From assembly GCA_003313425.1 (NCBI GenBank), contig NHZP01000019.1, forward strand, positions 248,001-312,000: a DNA stretch of 64,000 nucleotides. Direction: 5' to 3'. The DNA is from Pseudopyrenochaeta lycopersici (lineage: Eukaryota > Ascomycota > Dothideomycetes > Pleosporales > Pseudopyrenochaetaceae). Position numbers and translations under genes: made by a program. The notes beneath the pieces were generated by a model. That model was given only the letters and a program-made list of their open reading frames with translations. It was not told the origin of the DNA and searched no databases. Numbering within the stretch: position 1 is the first letter of the stretch; each line of letters starts with the position of its first letter. Below, in pieces: positions 22,061 to 34,703 of this stretch.

Positions 22061-22572
22061 TTACGCTTTATTCACGGACGAAATGAACGTCGTCTGGGCA
22101 ACGTCTACTTTCTTCCCAATGCCCGTGCCCCTCGTCTTCATTGTTTCAACCAGGATATCAAATGTTTGTGGTGTCAGCTCTGACCGGTCGCTGCAGCTAG
22201 CGGCAACAAGACCACTTCCATCATTGCCGCAGCATAAGAGCACGCAGGAGTTCGTCAGACTTGATGAAGATCCTGATATGCCAACAATCATCATAGACAT
22301 TTTCCGGTGTACCTACCTCTTATAACGACCATGCCAAGTTGCGCAATAACTGTCCTGCACAGATCGCTGAATACAGGTTCTTTTGTGAACGTGACTGTCT
22401 GCGCTTCTCTCAGACCACCCACCAGGGCCTTATTCTTTCGTACGCTTGGCGTTGGCCCACCAGGACGTACCATTTGAACAACTTGGGCAATGACCTGCAG
22501 CAGAACGATTAACTTAAACCTTTGCACGGAATCTGTAGCTACAGGCTCTGGCGAATGCTTTGTGATGCCCAA
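22061..22572 (-). CDS. Possible small two-exon gene, unrecognised
   Basis: Open frames 22317-22572 and 22061-22272 join in phase across a 44-nt GT-AG intron (GTAGGT donor, TCAG acceptor) to give about 155 residues from an ATG to a stop. The N-terminal part reads like an amphipathic helix. The second part has a Cys/Ser-rich segment and ends ISSVNKA. I recognise no family. The intron lacks a strong branch site, so this may be chance. It lies in the gap between the RING gene and the transcription factor. Confidence 0.28.
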
Positions 22573-23439
22573 ACTCCAGCGGCTTATCTTAGGCTATGGT
22601 TGTCATATACCTCAAAATTAGCGGCGGAAACACTGATCCGCTATGATTACAAAATAAATCCACCCGGACCCGAGCAACTCGCGCTGATTTCGTCGGAATC
22701 CGACGCCACGTCGTTTAGCAATACGACTTATGTTTTGCTATGTTTTCGACGCCGGGCAAGGGCTGCCGAGACCGGGGATAATCAACACATTTGGCCGATA
22801 CATCAAGGAAACTCTTGATCTCGGTCTTCGGCAGCATAGCGACTGGAAATCCCAGGGGCGTGGCTCCAAAGGTCTTCTTGGTAATCGAAGCACTTTTGTT
22901 GCGATGAGGAGTACGTTCCGGACGCTGCTTTATGGTGCATTGCCTTGTCAAGTGCCTCGCGCGAGACGGAGATAGGGGGGCTAAGCGCTAGGATTTATTC
23001 TCCGGACATGGATTGCTCCATGCCGACTCTGCCGCTTCACCACTTGGTTCGGATAGTTATCAAATCGTACATCGAACGTGGATAATGCGAGAGACCTTTG
23101 CACACGTTGCGCCGCGCGGGCAGGCTGCAATTATAGTGAACGTAACATCTGCTTGAAACTTGACAGGGCCATGGGACTAGTCGAGATTTTGCCAAGGTAG
23201 ATTTGGTAGGACTTGGTAATGTGGAGTAATCCTCGGAGCTATTACTGGCATAAGTGCGGACGAATCGCCGGCCGAAAACCAACGGGGCTCGGCTCCACAC
23301 CAACATTTGCCATCGCAACACCTTCACCCCACTATATGGAGCAGAATGGCTGCTGCTGAACAATATGCATTGATCTACAGCAAGCACACTGAAGTCGTCA
23401 TAGAAGGTATTGTTTCATCGTGTGATTCTTTGATTAGCC
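22573..23439. other. Intergenic, upstream of transcription factor
   Basis: No convincing gene, tRNA or repeat. This should include the promoter of the transcription factor gene that starts at 23440. Confidence 0.45.
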
Positions 23440-25546
23440 ATGATGGATTCAGTGAGCAATGCAACCCATGACGGGAATAAAAAACGACCACCAAAGGGCC
23501 TACGCAGGGCTTGTTGGGAATGTGAGATTAACTTTCGATGACGATCGAGTTTCTCGAGCGAAATACTAATCTTTTCGGTAGGCAAAAGACGGAAGATTCA
23601 AGGGAACTCAAGCCAAACAAACCTCGGCTCCCTGCAACACAACATGAACAACTTTGGTTCAGATCGGCTAGGAACAGATAGTGCTTGCTCTGTACATATT
23701 GGTGAGAGGCTTAGCAAACTCGAGCAACTCTTCGACAAATTTGTGTGTCGTAAGAACCCCACTGATGGCACCTCACCTGAGTCTCTCCGAAGCCCAACTC
23801 TCGTCGGCTCAAGCGACAACGAGCACAAGTTTGGACTACCAGAGATCTCCAGTGATGCGCAAAGTATGTCTTCCATAGGCGAGGGAATCGTAAGTTGATC
23901 GCTCTGTTACTGTACTTCTGCTATACTTACATGCACAGCTCGGCGCACAAACTTGGACTTCAGCACCTTCCATACGCACATTGGTCGATAAGACAGAGAA
24001 CCGACAGCCTTCAAATTGCGATAATGTACATCGAACATTGGTCGCATTACTGCCTTCGCAGCATGATGCAGACATCATCTTCGAGTCATCCAATGGCTGG
24101 ATGATTCTTGATGGCATTTATAGAGCGCCCGCAGATATTTATGTCAACAAAGACCGCCAGTCATACGCTTTGAGTATGCTGGCCATTGCTCGAGAGCGTT
24201 CTATCATCGTCGCTCGCACATTGCTCCATCTGGCTATCTGCATCAACTCACTGCCGCCCGAGTTCGATCAATCTCGATTATCGAGCATGTGGAACCTCGA
24301 TGCTACCATGGAGAATTACGTGACCACCGTCACCACTCTGGTCACTTCCTCCGACGAACAGATGCTGACTCTCCATGGGCTCGAGACGCTCCTGCTACTC
24401 GCTCTCTACCACCTGAACAGTGCTTCGCTCCGCAAGTCCTGGCTCATAATTCGACGCGGCACGAATCTAGCTCACCTCATGGGCTTCCAGCGCATCATCA
24501 CACAGCCAGATCTCGAACCACCAGTTGCAGCAGTGTCAAACGCCAAAGCCATCTGGCGCCATTTTGTTGACCTGGACAGATACTTAGGCTTGCACCTTCG
24601 CCTTCCGTTCGCCGCAGACGACTATCCGCTTCACGAGGACGCCAACCTACATGAGATTCACAAATCAAAGATCAATGTGATATCGCGGCAGATTGCAGAA
24701 CTTGACCGCGATGTCTCGCCTCAAGCCTATGCCACTGCCCTCGCAATGGACGAAAAGCTCGAGGTGATTATGAGAGAGATGCCTAAGGACTTTTGGGAAG
24801 TGCCAAATATCCCGTCGACTGCACGCTCACCGGAGTCTTATTTTGCACTGGAAAGGCTGATGGTGCAGATGTGGCACTTTGAGATGAAAATCTTTATTCA
24901 TCTACCCTATTTACTCAGAGCGCCTCTTGAGAGCCGGTACGACTTCTCCAAGGTCACGGCCCTGCAGGCTAGTCGCAACGTTCTGATGAGATGGTTCGCT
25001 CTTCGAAATGCGTGTATCACCCAAGCCTGCTGTCGCTTTGCTGAAATTGGCGTGTTCATCGCAGCAGTGACGCTTACATTAGACATTGTCATCGAGCTAG
25101 GGACGAAAGAGAAGAGTGAGGTGCAGAGGACGAAGGGAACTGACTTCGCCATGATCTGCCGCCTCATTGGGGAGATGGAGAAGCTAGCCAAGGCAAGCCC
25201 GCGTGAAAAGATTGCAGCTCGTAGTGCGGTCGTCCTCAAGAAGATCCTGTCATCACTCGATCCCAGCAAGCAACCTGCGGGCAAGGCGCGGTTCACTGTA
25301 CCGTATTTCGGTACCGTAGAGCTCGAGTTTAAGAAGCTACCTGTCCGGCCGGCATTCAATATTGATTCGGACACGGCGAAGATGGCGAATGCCCCTGCTA
25401 CAGGTGAGCACCTTCCGGTGTTCTCTTTCATCAGCAATGCGCTCTGGCCACCAACGGAAGGCGCCTTGGACGAGGAATTCGATTGGGACATTGTACTGTT
25501 TGATGGTCTTGAAGACCGCGATATCGAGGGCAATTGGATATTTTGA
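23440..25546 (+). CDS. Fungal-specific transcription factor with incomplete Zn2Cys6 cluster
   Basis: Exons 23440-23521, 23582-23889 and 23939-25546 encode 665 residues. The N-terminus reads RRACWECKRRKIQ (from about residue 24), the exact start of a fungal Zn2Cys6 cluster with its first CxxC and basic helix. The sequence then runs into GNSSQTNLG without the remaining four cysteines. A short heptad-like segment (IGERLSKLEQLFDKFV) matches the usual linker and dimerisation helix. The rest is the fungal_trans (middle homology) domain, including the RRGTNLAHLMGF and WRHFVDLDRYLGLHLRLPF motifs. It was probably derived from a full binuclear cluster regulator. Loss of the second cysteine half would abolish or alter DNA binding, unless a splice form I cannot see restores it. 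The target genes are unknown; a ~870-bp upstream gap precedes it. Confidence 0.82.
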
Positions 25547-26648
25547 TGGCTCTACTGATGAAGGTTGCTGGCCACCGCATCTTCGCCACCGAGGCGTGAG
25601 TCGAGCCATCATGTCACCACGCAGATGTGATACGCCGGAGATATGGGTGAATATCTCCAGGTTAGATTGAGGTTCAACAAACGGTCCACATGTCAAAGCC
25701 GAGTCGCTCCTATTTCGGACACGGTTGACTTTGACCTGCATATGCAGCGTTTAGTACCGCAGCACCCAGGCGCAACATGTCCCATTTTGGCAAGGTTTGC
25801 ATAACGTTCTAGCATGGATACCTGGAGTTTGGGCGCTTTAGTATTCGGATTCGTATTGGCGCTCTTTTGTTCTTGGGTTCTAGTTTTTGTTTTGCGGTCT
25901 TCTGGAATATGATATCCCGGCGTGTGCGGCAAAATGTAGCCATTAAGCGGCATGGATAATTTTGTACTAGTGCAGTAGTGCACGATTTGTGTCTTTGGCC
26001 TGTAATACCGACCAGCGTTTCTTTTTGCATGATGCATGGGACGAGATTGAGCAGAATGCGCAAGGCAGAAGGGGCTTCAAACATCGATTCGAAGTCGTTA
26101 CAATTAGAAATTTTTGCATGGCCGAGGAGAGATAGAGGCCCATCACTGATAACCAGTCGTTTGCAAGTCTAGGCGGTGGTGCTTGTGATGTGCCGATGTC
26201 TGATAGGCTGAGCGACGGCTGCATTCCAGCATCAGGAGGCCGAATGCGTGTCTCGCCATCTCACCTTGGCGTGTGCTGGATAGGCATATCTGGCGCTGGG
26301 CGCGCTGCGAGCAGAAGTGAAAGTGAAGTTGTTTTGTGCCGCCATTGCCTGGAGTGAGGCTGCGATCGCTCTGAGACGACAAGGCCGATCTGCTCGCCTT
26401 GGATGTCCTCGCTTCCGTGGGCCCTGACTTGCGACTTGGACAGCCAGCCATCAACGCCTTCCGGGCACACGACCACATTCGCTTCCACAAGACGACCCCA
26501 CGCTTCCTCTGGCTCCCATTCTGGCGCTGCAGACGCCCTTGCTCTCCTCTGCATGTCTTTTCAGTATATGCCCGTGCCGCTCTGTCCCTCCAGACTGCCT
26601 CATCGGGCGCGCCTTTGCTAGCCCCCCGACCCGCGGCCTCCAGGAAGC
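25547..26648. other. Intergenic 1.1 kb
   Basis: No supported gene. The right end (about 26400-26648) is C-rich and contains chance frames on both strands; it is probably the promoter and leader of the downstream gene. Confidence 0.45.
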
Positions 26649-29600
26649 ATGAGCACGCAACAGCAGAGCCAGACGGACCTCTTCTGGGACAATGAGGCCC
26701 GTAACCGCCCCCAACCAGCCATCACCGCTACCGGCGCGATAAGACAGACTGGCGCGGACAAGCAGGATGCCGTCCTCAGCCTCTTCGAGTCGGTCATCAC
26801 GTCCTACCCACCCGTCCTGGAGTCGCTCCTCGCGCAGATCTCCACCGTCGCCCTCCTCGAGCTCTACCATACTTCACAATACCTGCGCAACTTTCTGCAA
26901 AAATACCCGCTAGCATGGAAGACGCTGTCCTTTCGGCTGCCTCAGCCTGCCGTCACAAACATGGGCTCACCGGGCAATGAGACACCAGAGAGCAGAGAGC
27001 GGCAATCAAAAGCCTACTCCTTCGACGCTCTACTGAAGCAAATAATCGCCCCAAATGGGGCACGGCTGACGAGTCTGGACCTCTGCAATACCGCCGTCAC
27101 GGGCATCGCTCTCGTTGGCAGCGTGCTTGCGCCGCGAATCGATACTCTCCAACACTTGTCTGTACGAGGCTGCAAGAACGTCTCCATCAAGTACCACATT
27201 GTGCCCTTTTTGGAGCCATACACATTGAAAGATGCGCCCTGGATGCAGAAAGATCTCGCCCTCAAGAGCCTCTATACCTACCGCTGTCGACACCACCGCC
27301 GACGACCCTATCTCCCCTCTTCTCTCATTCGGAGAGACTCCGACTCCGACCCGACCCACCAGCTTATCGAGATATGTCACCAGTTAGGAATATGGACGGA
27401 TACCGCATGGTGTCCAAGCCCCGGAGGAAGGTGCTTTCGGAGAAAAGACTACCATGCTGGAAGAGCAGGACCGCAGAACATGGAGGTGTGGGTCCCCTTT
27501 GACAGACTCTGGAGGTCAGGGAATCGCTTAGGACCTGTGGATGGCACAAGAACGCTAGGCGACCACGATGGCCGACTATGGGAAATCGCCGAAACTGGGG
27601 AGGATGGCGAGCCGCTGGGTCCAGAGAATGGAGACCCTGCCAAAGAGGGTAAACATGTGCCTGCACATCTCAGGAGCAGTCACAACACCTTCGTCAAAGA
27701 CGTCAAGTGCTCACAGTGCAACGACGTCATTCTGGAGCGCTGCGAGTCGTGCAGTGTTCGCATGCACTGTATGGGATGCCGGAAAACGCTTTGCGCCAGC
27801 TGCGCCTTCAACAGGCCAATACCCAAAAAACGAGTCAAGACCAGGCATTTCGCAAATCTAGCCTTTGGGAGTAGCAGTACCTTGGGTAGCACACTTGGCC
27901 AGGCAGCTGGGTCGGCTGCGGCATTAGAAGACAGGATTCGAGAAGAAAAAGTTGAGAGAAACCGCTTCTGGTGGGCCCCAGGTGCAGCCCGATCTCCAAA
28001 TCTGATGAACGAGAGCGCACACGATGATGATGACTCTTCTGACTCAGAAGATGGCGTCAATCTCAACGCCGGCATGCTTGTATCAGCGGCGACTCGCGAG
28101 CCCCCGAAGCTGAACATGCATTGGTGTTGTCTGGAGCCAATCTTCTCTGGCGGCGGTGGCATTGCCGTTCTGGGTACTGGACTAGGTGGCAGAGGGGCCG
28201 ACAAGATTCGAGCAGCGCCCTTACCACGCACCAAGCAGTTCGAAGATCCAGACTTCTCGAACCAGCTTCGGCCGGTTGACTATATTCGCGAACTGAAGAA
28301 TAATGGGTTGTACGAATATGTTCTTGGCGAGGACGTTGATATCCTTTCGTACCTGAGACAGGATTCCCTGGATCTACAGCAACAAACTTGTCCACGAGGT
28401 CTGTGTAATGACTGCTACCGGAGTTTTAGATGGAAGGTGTCATGTCGGGCCTGCAAGAGTCCTATTTGCAAAGAACATGACTTTAGGGCGCTGAAGGTCC
28501 GCAAATGTGGGTATCGAGATCTCCATACAGAGCGCGAGCATGTTCGATCACACAATGAGCCGCCGCAGCGCCTGGTTATCCCTGAGTTCAATCCAAACAG
28601 GGCTCCTACTCCAGATCCAGAACGTACACCGACCGCATCTTCACACAACGATATCTTTTCTACCGCTGACAACGAGTCCGAATCCTCTGAAACGCCCATG
28701 TCACAATCGCAGATCTTAGTCACCCCTTCTGCGCTTGCCTCTGTGGAAATGTCTGCTACACCATCACTGGACTCAATGTCAACATCGGACCCCTTCTCGC
28801 TAGCAACATCATTGTCTTACGTCCCCGTCAGCTCATCTCGGCCTCGCTCATTCAGCGTGTCTGGTGTCCGGGGCCGCAATTCTGGCTCCTGGCCTACGTC
28901 GCCTCGCGTCCCCCCAAACTCGATAACGAATCCGCTTCCACTACCATGCAATCCACGACATCCCGTTCAGTGGGAAGGCTGTGGAGCCTATTTTTGTCAG
29001 TATCCAAGACCGGTCGGGGACAATCGACCTCAGTGTCCGGCACTGCTGAAGGAGTGCTCAGAATGTGCTGTCCTTGTTTGTGATGTGAGTCCAACTCTCT
29101 ATTGTTCAACCATAAGCTGCGACTAATGATTGTGTAGCAATGCGCCGCATCAAACCCACCGTGCACATGCACTTATTGCACTGTCAACTATCACTGCCCT
29201 ATGTGCACCCGCAAATCCAACGTACGCGCAAAATGTCGTCTCGAGGCTGAGATCATGGCGAAGAAGGAAGCAGAGCTCCGTGCGATAGCGAAGCTGGAGA
29301 AAGACCGATTAGAGCGAGGACAAGCGGATGAGTTGGCAGGCGCGATGTCTGAATTCTTTGCTCAGTTTTATGACGAAGGTATTTCATTAGACAATGGCGG
29401 ACACGCTGAGAATTCGCTGAGCTCGTCTTTGTCTGAGCTGCCTATTCCAAGCCCAGACTCGATTACGGTTACAACTGAATTTGGGGTTATGGCAGAGCCG
29501 GCAAATACGACCACAATCAGTGCAGCTGGCCCATCGCCATATCACCACGCTTTCGACCATTCGGACGAAGAAGAAAACAATGTGGAAATGACTGAGAATC

Positions 29601-29881
29601 TGCAGGAGAATATGGGAATGGTTCAACAGGAAGTAGCTCACTTACAGCTGCCAATACAAGTGGCTGCTCTGCCGCTGCAGTTGACGCCGGATGTTGAGGC
29701 AGAGCATGTACAGGATCAGGATGAGGAGGATGTAAACGATACTGGTGAAGAGGCGGATATCGATACCGATGACTTTGACGCAGATGCAGAGAGTGCGATC
29801 ATTGAAGAATTCATCGATGACGGGCATGAGGGTGGATTGCTCACGCCTACCACGACGCATACCACGACACATGCCACTTGA
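26649..29881 (+). CDS. Large conserved fungal protein with F-box-like/LRR-like start and cysteine-rich zinc-binding clusters
   Basis: Exons 26649-29084 and 29138-29881 (53-nt intron) encode about 1059 residues. Residues ~35-100 look F-box-like (ITSYPPVLESLLAQISTVALLELYHTS). They are followed by a short leucine-rich segment with LTSLDLCNTAVTG and LQHLSVRGCKN repeats. Several Cys/His clusters follow: CSQC...CESC...CMGC...CASC near 353-390, CPRGLCNDC...CRAC...CKEHD near 579-615, and a last one split by the intron, CSECAVLVCD then CTCTYCTVNYHCPMC. The last resembles a RING or zinc-ribbon. The C-terminal ~200 residues are acidic and Glu/Asp-rich. I know this architecture as an unnamed conserved filamentous-fungal protein, possibly a ubiquitin-ligase adaptor; that role is inference from the F-box-like and RING-like parts. 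Confidence 0.75.
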
Positions 29882-30665
29882 GACTCGTCGCACACGCCAC
29901 GACTCGACTGCACAACCGATAGATTGTAAGGGTATATGATTGAAGGGCGCAAAGGGTGCATTTGAGCTCGATATATTTCGCATCTTCATGGCATATTTGT
30001 CTTTTTTTCTTCCTTTTCAGCGCGTTGGAGGTCTACGGGTCAGACTGATGGGCTTGGGAGGGATAGTGAAGGAGCATAGGAAACCGTATAAGTGATATCC
30101 AGGCCATGAATGCAACGGAATGGAGGGGGAGTCGGAGGAATTAGCGCTCGCATTTTGGGAGTTTTTGATATCGTTTGGCATATAAATCGATCATTGCCTG
30201 TCTCTCTTCATTATTGATTGATATTCCTGTCGCCAGGCCGCGGAACCGTCAGGTGAGTATGAGCAAGGGTGTGTGAGCTTGAGCCGAAGGCTGAACCTGC
30301 CTAATTGGGCAAGTACCGGGAAAGTGTGGATTCACGCAGATGCTCAGACCTGAGGCTGAGCTTAGGGATTGAGTCAGTGCCGAATCACCTTACGAACACT
30401 TATTGTCAAATTATATTTCTTCCTGACCGGAAAATTGAGTGATAAATCAATCAAATATAGCAATTGATGCATGTGATGAATGTGATAAATGAACTTTTTG
30501 TTATTCTCCTCAGCGGATGTGCTGAAGACTTGTCTAAGCTAACCAGAGCATGTGGCTCGGCCTTCCCTCAATCCTCAAAGGAGAAATGGGCGAGACCAAC
30601 ATTCGTGATCTTCGTGGTATCGTTCGAAGCTACCTGTTACACCAACAAACACCAGCAGACCCAGC
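29882..30665. other. Convergent 3' intergenic region
   Basis: 3' space shared by the cysteine-rich protein gene (+) and RPL7 (-). No gene, tRNA or snoRNA recognised. Confidence 0.5.
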
Positions 30666-31543
30666 TTAGTTCATTTGCCTGACGAGCTGGTTGATGAACT
30701 CCTCGCGGTTGCCAAGATCACCACCCTCGATGAAATGCCTGAACTTGCGGGTGCGGAAGCCACCAGTGGGGGAGGAGAGCTTGAAGGGCCAGAGGAAGTT
30801 GGAGGCCTGCTTGAAGTTGGGGCCGACGGTGTAGATCTCGTGGATGAGATCCTCGACGGAGGTGATGCCGAACTTCTCGAGGCTGCCCTCGATGACGTCG
30901 TTGTTGGTGATGGGGATGCGCTGCTTGTTGACCTTGGCGTGACCGCGCTTGTAGATGAGCTCACGAACGGTCTTCAAGTTGGGGTATCCGTAGGCGACGA
31001 AGGGCTCGACAATCTTCAGCATCTCGCTGGTGGCCTTGGTGAGCCTGATGAAGACTCCGTTGTTGATCTGGAGGAGACGGAGGAGCTGGAGGGTCTTGCG
31101 CTTCTTAGGGTCGATCTTGTTGATACCCTTGATGCGGACTACGAAGACGAGCTTGTTCTCGGCGGGGACATAGAGGGAGTTGTCCCTCTTCGCGGCACGC
31201 TTGGCCTCGATGACATCGCGCTTCGCCTTAACGTACTCCTGGTTGTACTTCTCGGCGCGCTTGAAGATGGTCTCGCGCTTCTGCTTGTTGGCCTAAGAAA
31301 GTCTTAGCCAACTGTGATGCTCCTATCCGCTTGCGCAGGTTCTGGGAGGCTATTATCCTACCTCACGCTTCTTCTTCAGATCGGCGGCTTGCGAGTCCGT
31401 CGTCTTCTGGTGGGCCTTCTGCTTCTTGAGCACCGACTCGGGGACGGCGATGTCGTTGTGGGTGGGGACGCTGCAGACGCAGGTAGGTTAGTATCAAGGC
31501 CATTGCGAGCGTTGAGATTATTGACTTACGATGAGCGGGCCAT
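30666..31543 (-). CDS. RPL7: 60S ribosomal protein L7 (uL30)
   Basis: Three exons (31530-31543, 31362-31470, 30666-31292) encode 249 residues, the usual size. The first exon is only 14 nt (MARS plus two bases). The introns are 59 nt (TACTAAC branch) and 69 nt. The N-terminal Lys-rich helix ([22 protein letters not shown]) is followed by the uL30 core and the characteristic [21 protein letters not shown] and [16 protein letters not shown] segments. It ends [10 protein letters not shown] as in other L7 proteins. Neither intron is long enough to host a typical box C/D snoRNA. Translation role: structural protein of the large subunit near the 5S RNP. The gene is divergent from TRM4 with only 244 bp between the start codons. 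Confidence 0.97.
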
Positions 31544-31787
31544 TTTGCTGGTGGTTAGTTGGGCTTGTCGGTTGTCAGAAAGCTGGAGAGAGAAGTTTTG
31601 GATGGGGTTCGAAATCAGTGTGCGCGCTCGGACCACGCCAAGACTGGCTGCAAGGTAGGGCGCATGCCCCACCAATTACGGGTCCAGCTTCGCGGAGCTG
31701 CTCGACATTTTCTTGAGCTCAAACTCGCGACTGCTGCTGCGCTTCGGAGCAATTCGCAGCCTATTCCACAGTCCCATATATTGAAAA
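31544..31787. promoter_or_regulatory. Bidirectional promoter of RPL7 and TRM4
   Basis: The 244 bp between the two ATGs must contain both promoters. A GGTAGGGC sequence occurs near its middle; it resembles the conserved promoter elements of fungal ribosomal protein genes, but this is only a resemblance. Co-regulation of a ribosomal protein and a tRNA methyltransferase would be biologically sensible. Confidence 0.6.
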
Positions 31788-34432
31788 ATGGCACGAGGAG
31801 GTCGCGTGAGTATCTGCGCCCAATATTGCCATTATGCTGAACTGACTCAATCCAGGGCGGTGGTCGCAAACCATTTCGTGGTAAAGGCAGAGGCCGAGGC
31901 GGCGGTGGTGGTGGTGGAGGAGGAGGCAGAGACACTCGAACGGATGCATGGTCAGACATTGCGCGCAAGAATGAGCTATTCGAGAGCTACTACCGCATGG
32001 GCGGCTTCTTGGAAGAAGCAGAGTTCGAGGAAATGTGGACAGCCCTCCAAAGCGATCTACCTAACAGCTTTCGTTTCACCGGCACCAAGTCCGACGCCCT
32101 CGCAGTGCGCGAAATCTTCAAGCAGAGATACGTTCCAGCCATTGCGGCCAAAAAGTTCGAAGGCAAGCCAGTACCGCCTCCGGAAGCGGTGCAGGCCTTC
32201 CCTGACGAGCTGGTCTGGCATATGAAGACTCATAAAAAGGTCATTCGTCGACATGCGCCGTTCGCCGACTTCCAGAAGTTTCTTGTCGCCGAAGCTGCAT
32301 CGGGGAATATCAGTCGACAAGAGGTCGTCAGCATGATTCCGCCCCACTTTCTCGACGTGAAGCCGGGCATGGTAGTCTTGGACATGTGCGCTGCACCAGG
32401 CAGCAAATCAGCGCAACTGGCTGAGATGATCCATGGAGACGAAGAAGAGCGAGTTCGGCGGGCAGCCAACGGCGAGTCTGTAGATCTTGCGGAGGGAGGT
32501 GACTATAGCGACGACGGACGATCCACTGGTCTCCTCATCGCCAATGATACCGACTACAAGCGAGCTGGCATGTTGGTCCACCAGGTCAAGCGACTCAATT
32601 TCCCCAACTTGATCGTTACGCAACACGACGCCTCGATATTCCCTTCAATCGAACTCCCTAGCAAAGACGGCCAGAAGAAGCAGTACTTGAAGTACGATAG
32701 GATATTGGCTGACGTGCCATGCTCTGGTGATGGCACCGCTCGCAAGAATCCCAATGTCTGGCAGAAGTGGACACCCAAGGATGGCCTCGGTCTGCACAAT
32801 CTACAATTACGTATCCTGTTCCGTGGTCTGCAAATGCTCAAGAAGGGTGGCCGCATGGTGTACTCCACCTGCAGTATGAACCCTGTGGAGAATGAGGCAG
32901 TTGTGGCTGCAGCTATCGAGGCTTGTGGAGGAAACTCCAAGGTCAAACTGGTAGATTGTTCTGACCACCTGCCCAACCTGAAGCGGAAACCGGGCCTCAA
33001 TTCGTGGAAGGTGCTCGATACATCATCCATTCCAGGAGGAGAGAAAGACAAAACTGCTCATATGTTTACCAGCTGGGAAGCTTACCAGAAAGCAAAGGCC
33101 AAGTATGAGGTCGATGAACCGACACGTCAATTCTCCACCAAAATAACTGCCGGCTGCTTCCCACCAATCGCAAAGTCTCCTGAGGACAGAATTCCGCTCG
33201 AGAACTGCATCCGTGTGTATCCCCACCTACAAGACACTGGAGGCTTCTTCATCGCAATCATCGAAAAGCTAGATGACATCAAGATTGCACAAATATTGAA
33301 CCCAGAGAACGCCGCAAAGGCACAAAGGTCGCAGGGACATGCTGAGAAGACAACTGACGCATCTATTCCTACGCCGGAGGAGAACGTTGTTGAGGCGGAT
33401 GCTACTAAGGCCGAAGACAATACTTCTGACAGTACCGCCCCGCTGAAGCGTAAGTTGGAAGAGTCTGAGGAGACCGTATCCGCGAAGAAGGCCAAGGCGG
33501 TTGAGAGTGCAAATACTGAGCCCGCTGAGAACGGTTCAGCCCAGACCGAGGAGCCTGTTCTCGCAGCTAATGGATCCACTACAAACGGTTCAAACACACA
33601 ACCAGCAACGCCCAAAGACGCTCGTCTGAAGCCCGAGAATCAGAGCCAAAACAAGGAGTACTTCGAGTACTTGGCATCCGACGATCCTACGATAACCTCG
33701 ATCTTGGATTTCTTCGGTATCTCATCACGCTTCCCACGCGATCGCTTCATGGTCAAGAACAAGGAGGGCCTCTCTCTTAACAAAATATACTACACGTCCG
33801 CTTTTGCAAAGACGATTATCTCGCAAAACAAGGATCGCGGTATGAAGTTTATCCACTGTGGTGTTGTCATGTTCGTCGCCCACAAGATTAAGGATAAAGA
33901 CTACACGCACGCACCATGGCGATTACAAAACGAGGGTATACGCATTCTAGAGCCATGGGCGAGCAAACGCATTGTCAATTGCACAAGCAAGCAGACGCTA
34001 CATCAGCTCATTGTAGAGATGTTCCCGAAACTGCCCAAAGAGGGAGACACAGGTTTGGGTGAAGTGGGCGACCAGCTGCAGAAAATGGATATTGGGTGCT
34101 GCTTTGTCCGCATCGAAAAGGATGAAGAGCAGGGCATTCCTTTCCGCATGGTACTCCCGCTGTGGAGACATCCCGGCAGTGCCAATCTCATGGTTGACAA
34201 AGATGACCGCAAGGCGATGCTATTGCGCTTGTTCAACGAGAAGGACACGGAGATTATCAACCATGTCGCTGATAAGGCCAAGGCGGAGCTCAAGGCCAAG
34301 GAAGAGGCGGAGATGGAGGACATCAAGGCAGCAGGCGATGTGAGTGATGGTGAGCAGGCGACCGAGGCAGCGATCGCGGAAGAGGAAGAGGGTGGTGTGA
34401 ATGTAGATGTTGACATGGAGGATGATGCGTAA
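31788..34432 (+). CDS. TRM4: tRNA (cytosine-5)-methyltransferase, NCL1/Trm4 (NSUN2 family)
   Basis: Exons 31788-31805 and 31856-34432, joined across a 50-nt intron, encode 864 residues. The N-terminus is Arg/Gly-rich (a run of Gly codons). A class I SAM methyltransferase core follows: motif I DMCAAPGSKSAQL at about 180-190, the PCSGDGT motif IV with Cys at about 292, and the TCS catalytic motif of m5C RNA methyltransferases at about 343. The long C-terminal region (from about 440) contains an acidic low-complexity linker, then a conserved domain with KIYYTSAFAK and a Lys/Glu tail, as in fungal Trm4. It uses S-adenosylmethionine to make m5C at several tRNA positions. It acts in the nucleus. 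Confidence 0.94.
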
Positions 34433-34703
34433 AGAATCACTCAAATGACTTGTACGCATACAAGAGGTGGGTTGAGAAGACTTGTGTCCTTGGATACATG
34501 GGATATGCATTTGGTTCGGCGTTAGCTTTTGACTTGTATTTTTTTTCCCAAGGAATCTATGACTAGGGTATCGTTCAAACATAAAAATGAGCATGAGCAA
34601 TATTTCCACGTCTCTATTAAAGTATTATTCTCGTTCAAGTTGTGTCTCCTTCACATCTGGTCTCAGTATACATCGGGACTGATAATCGGTATAGAAGGTC
34701 GGC

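Noticed and set aside
30675..31307. Long plus-strand frame of 210 codons opposite RPL7
   Set aside because: It is the antisense shadow of the highly biased codons of the ribosomal protein gene.
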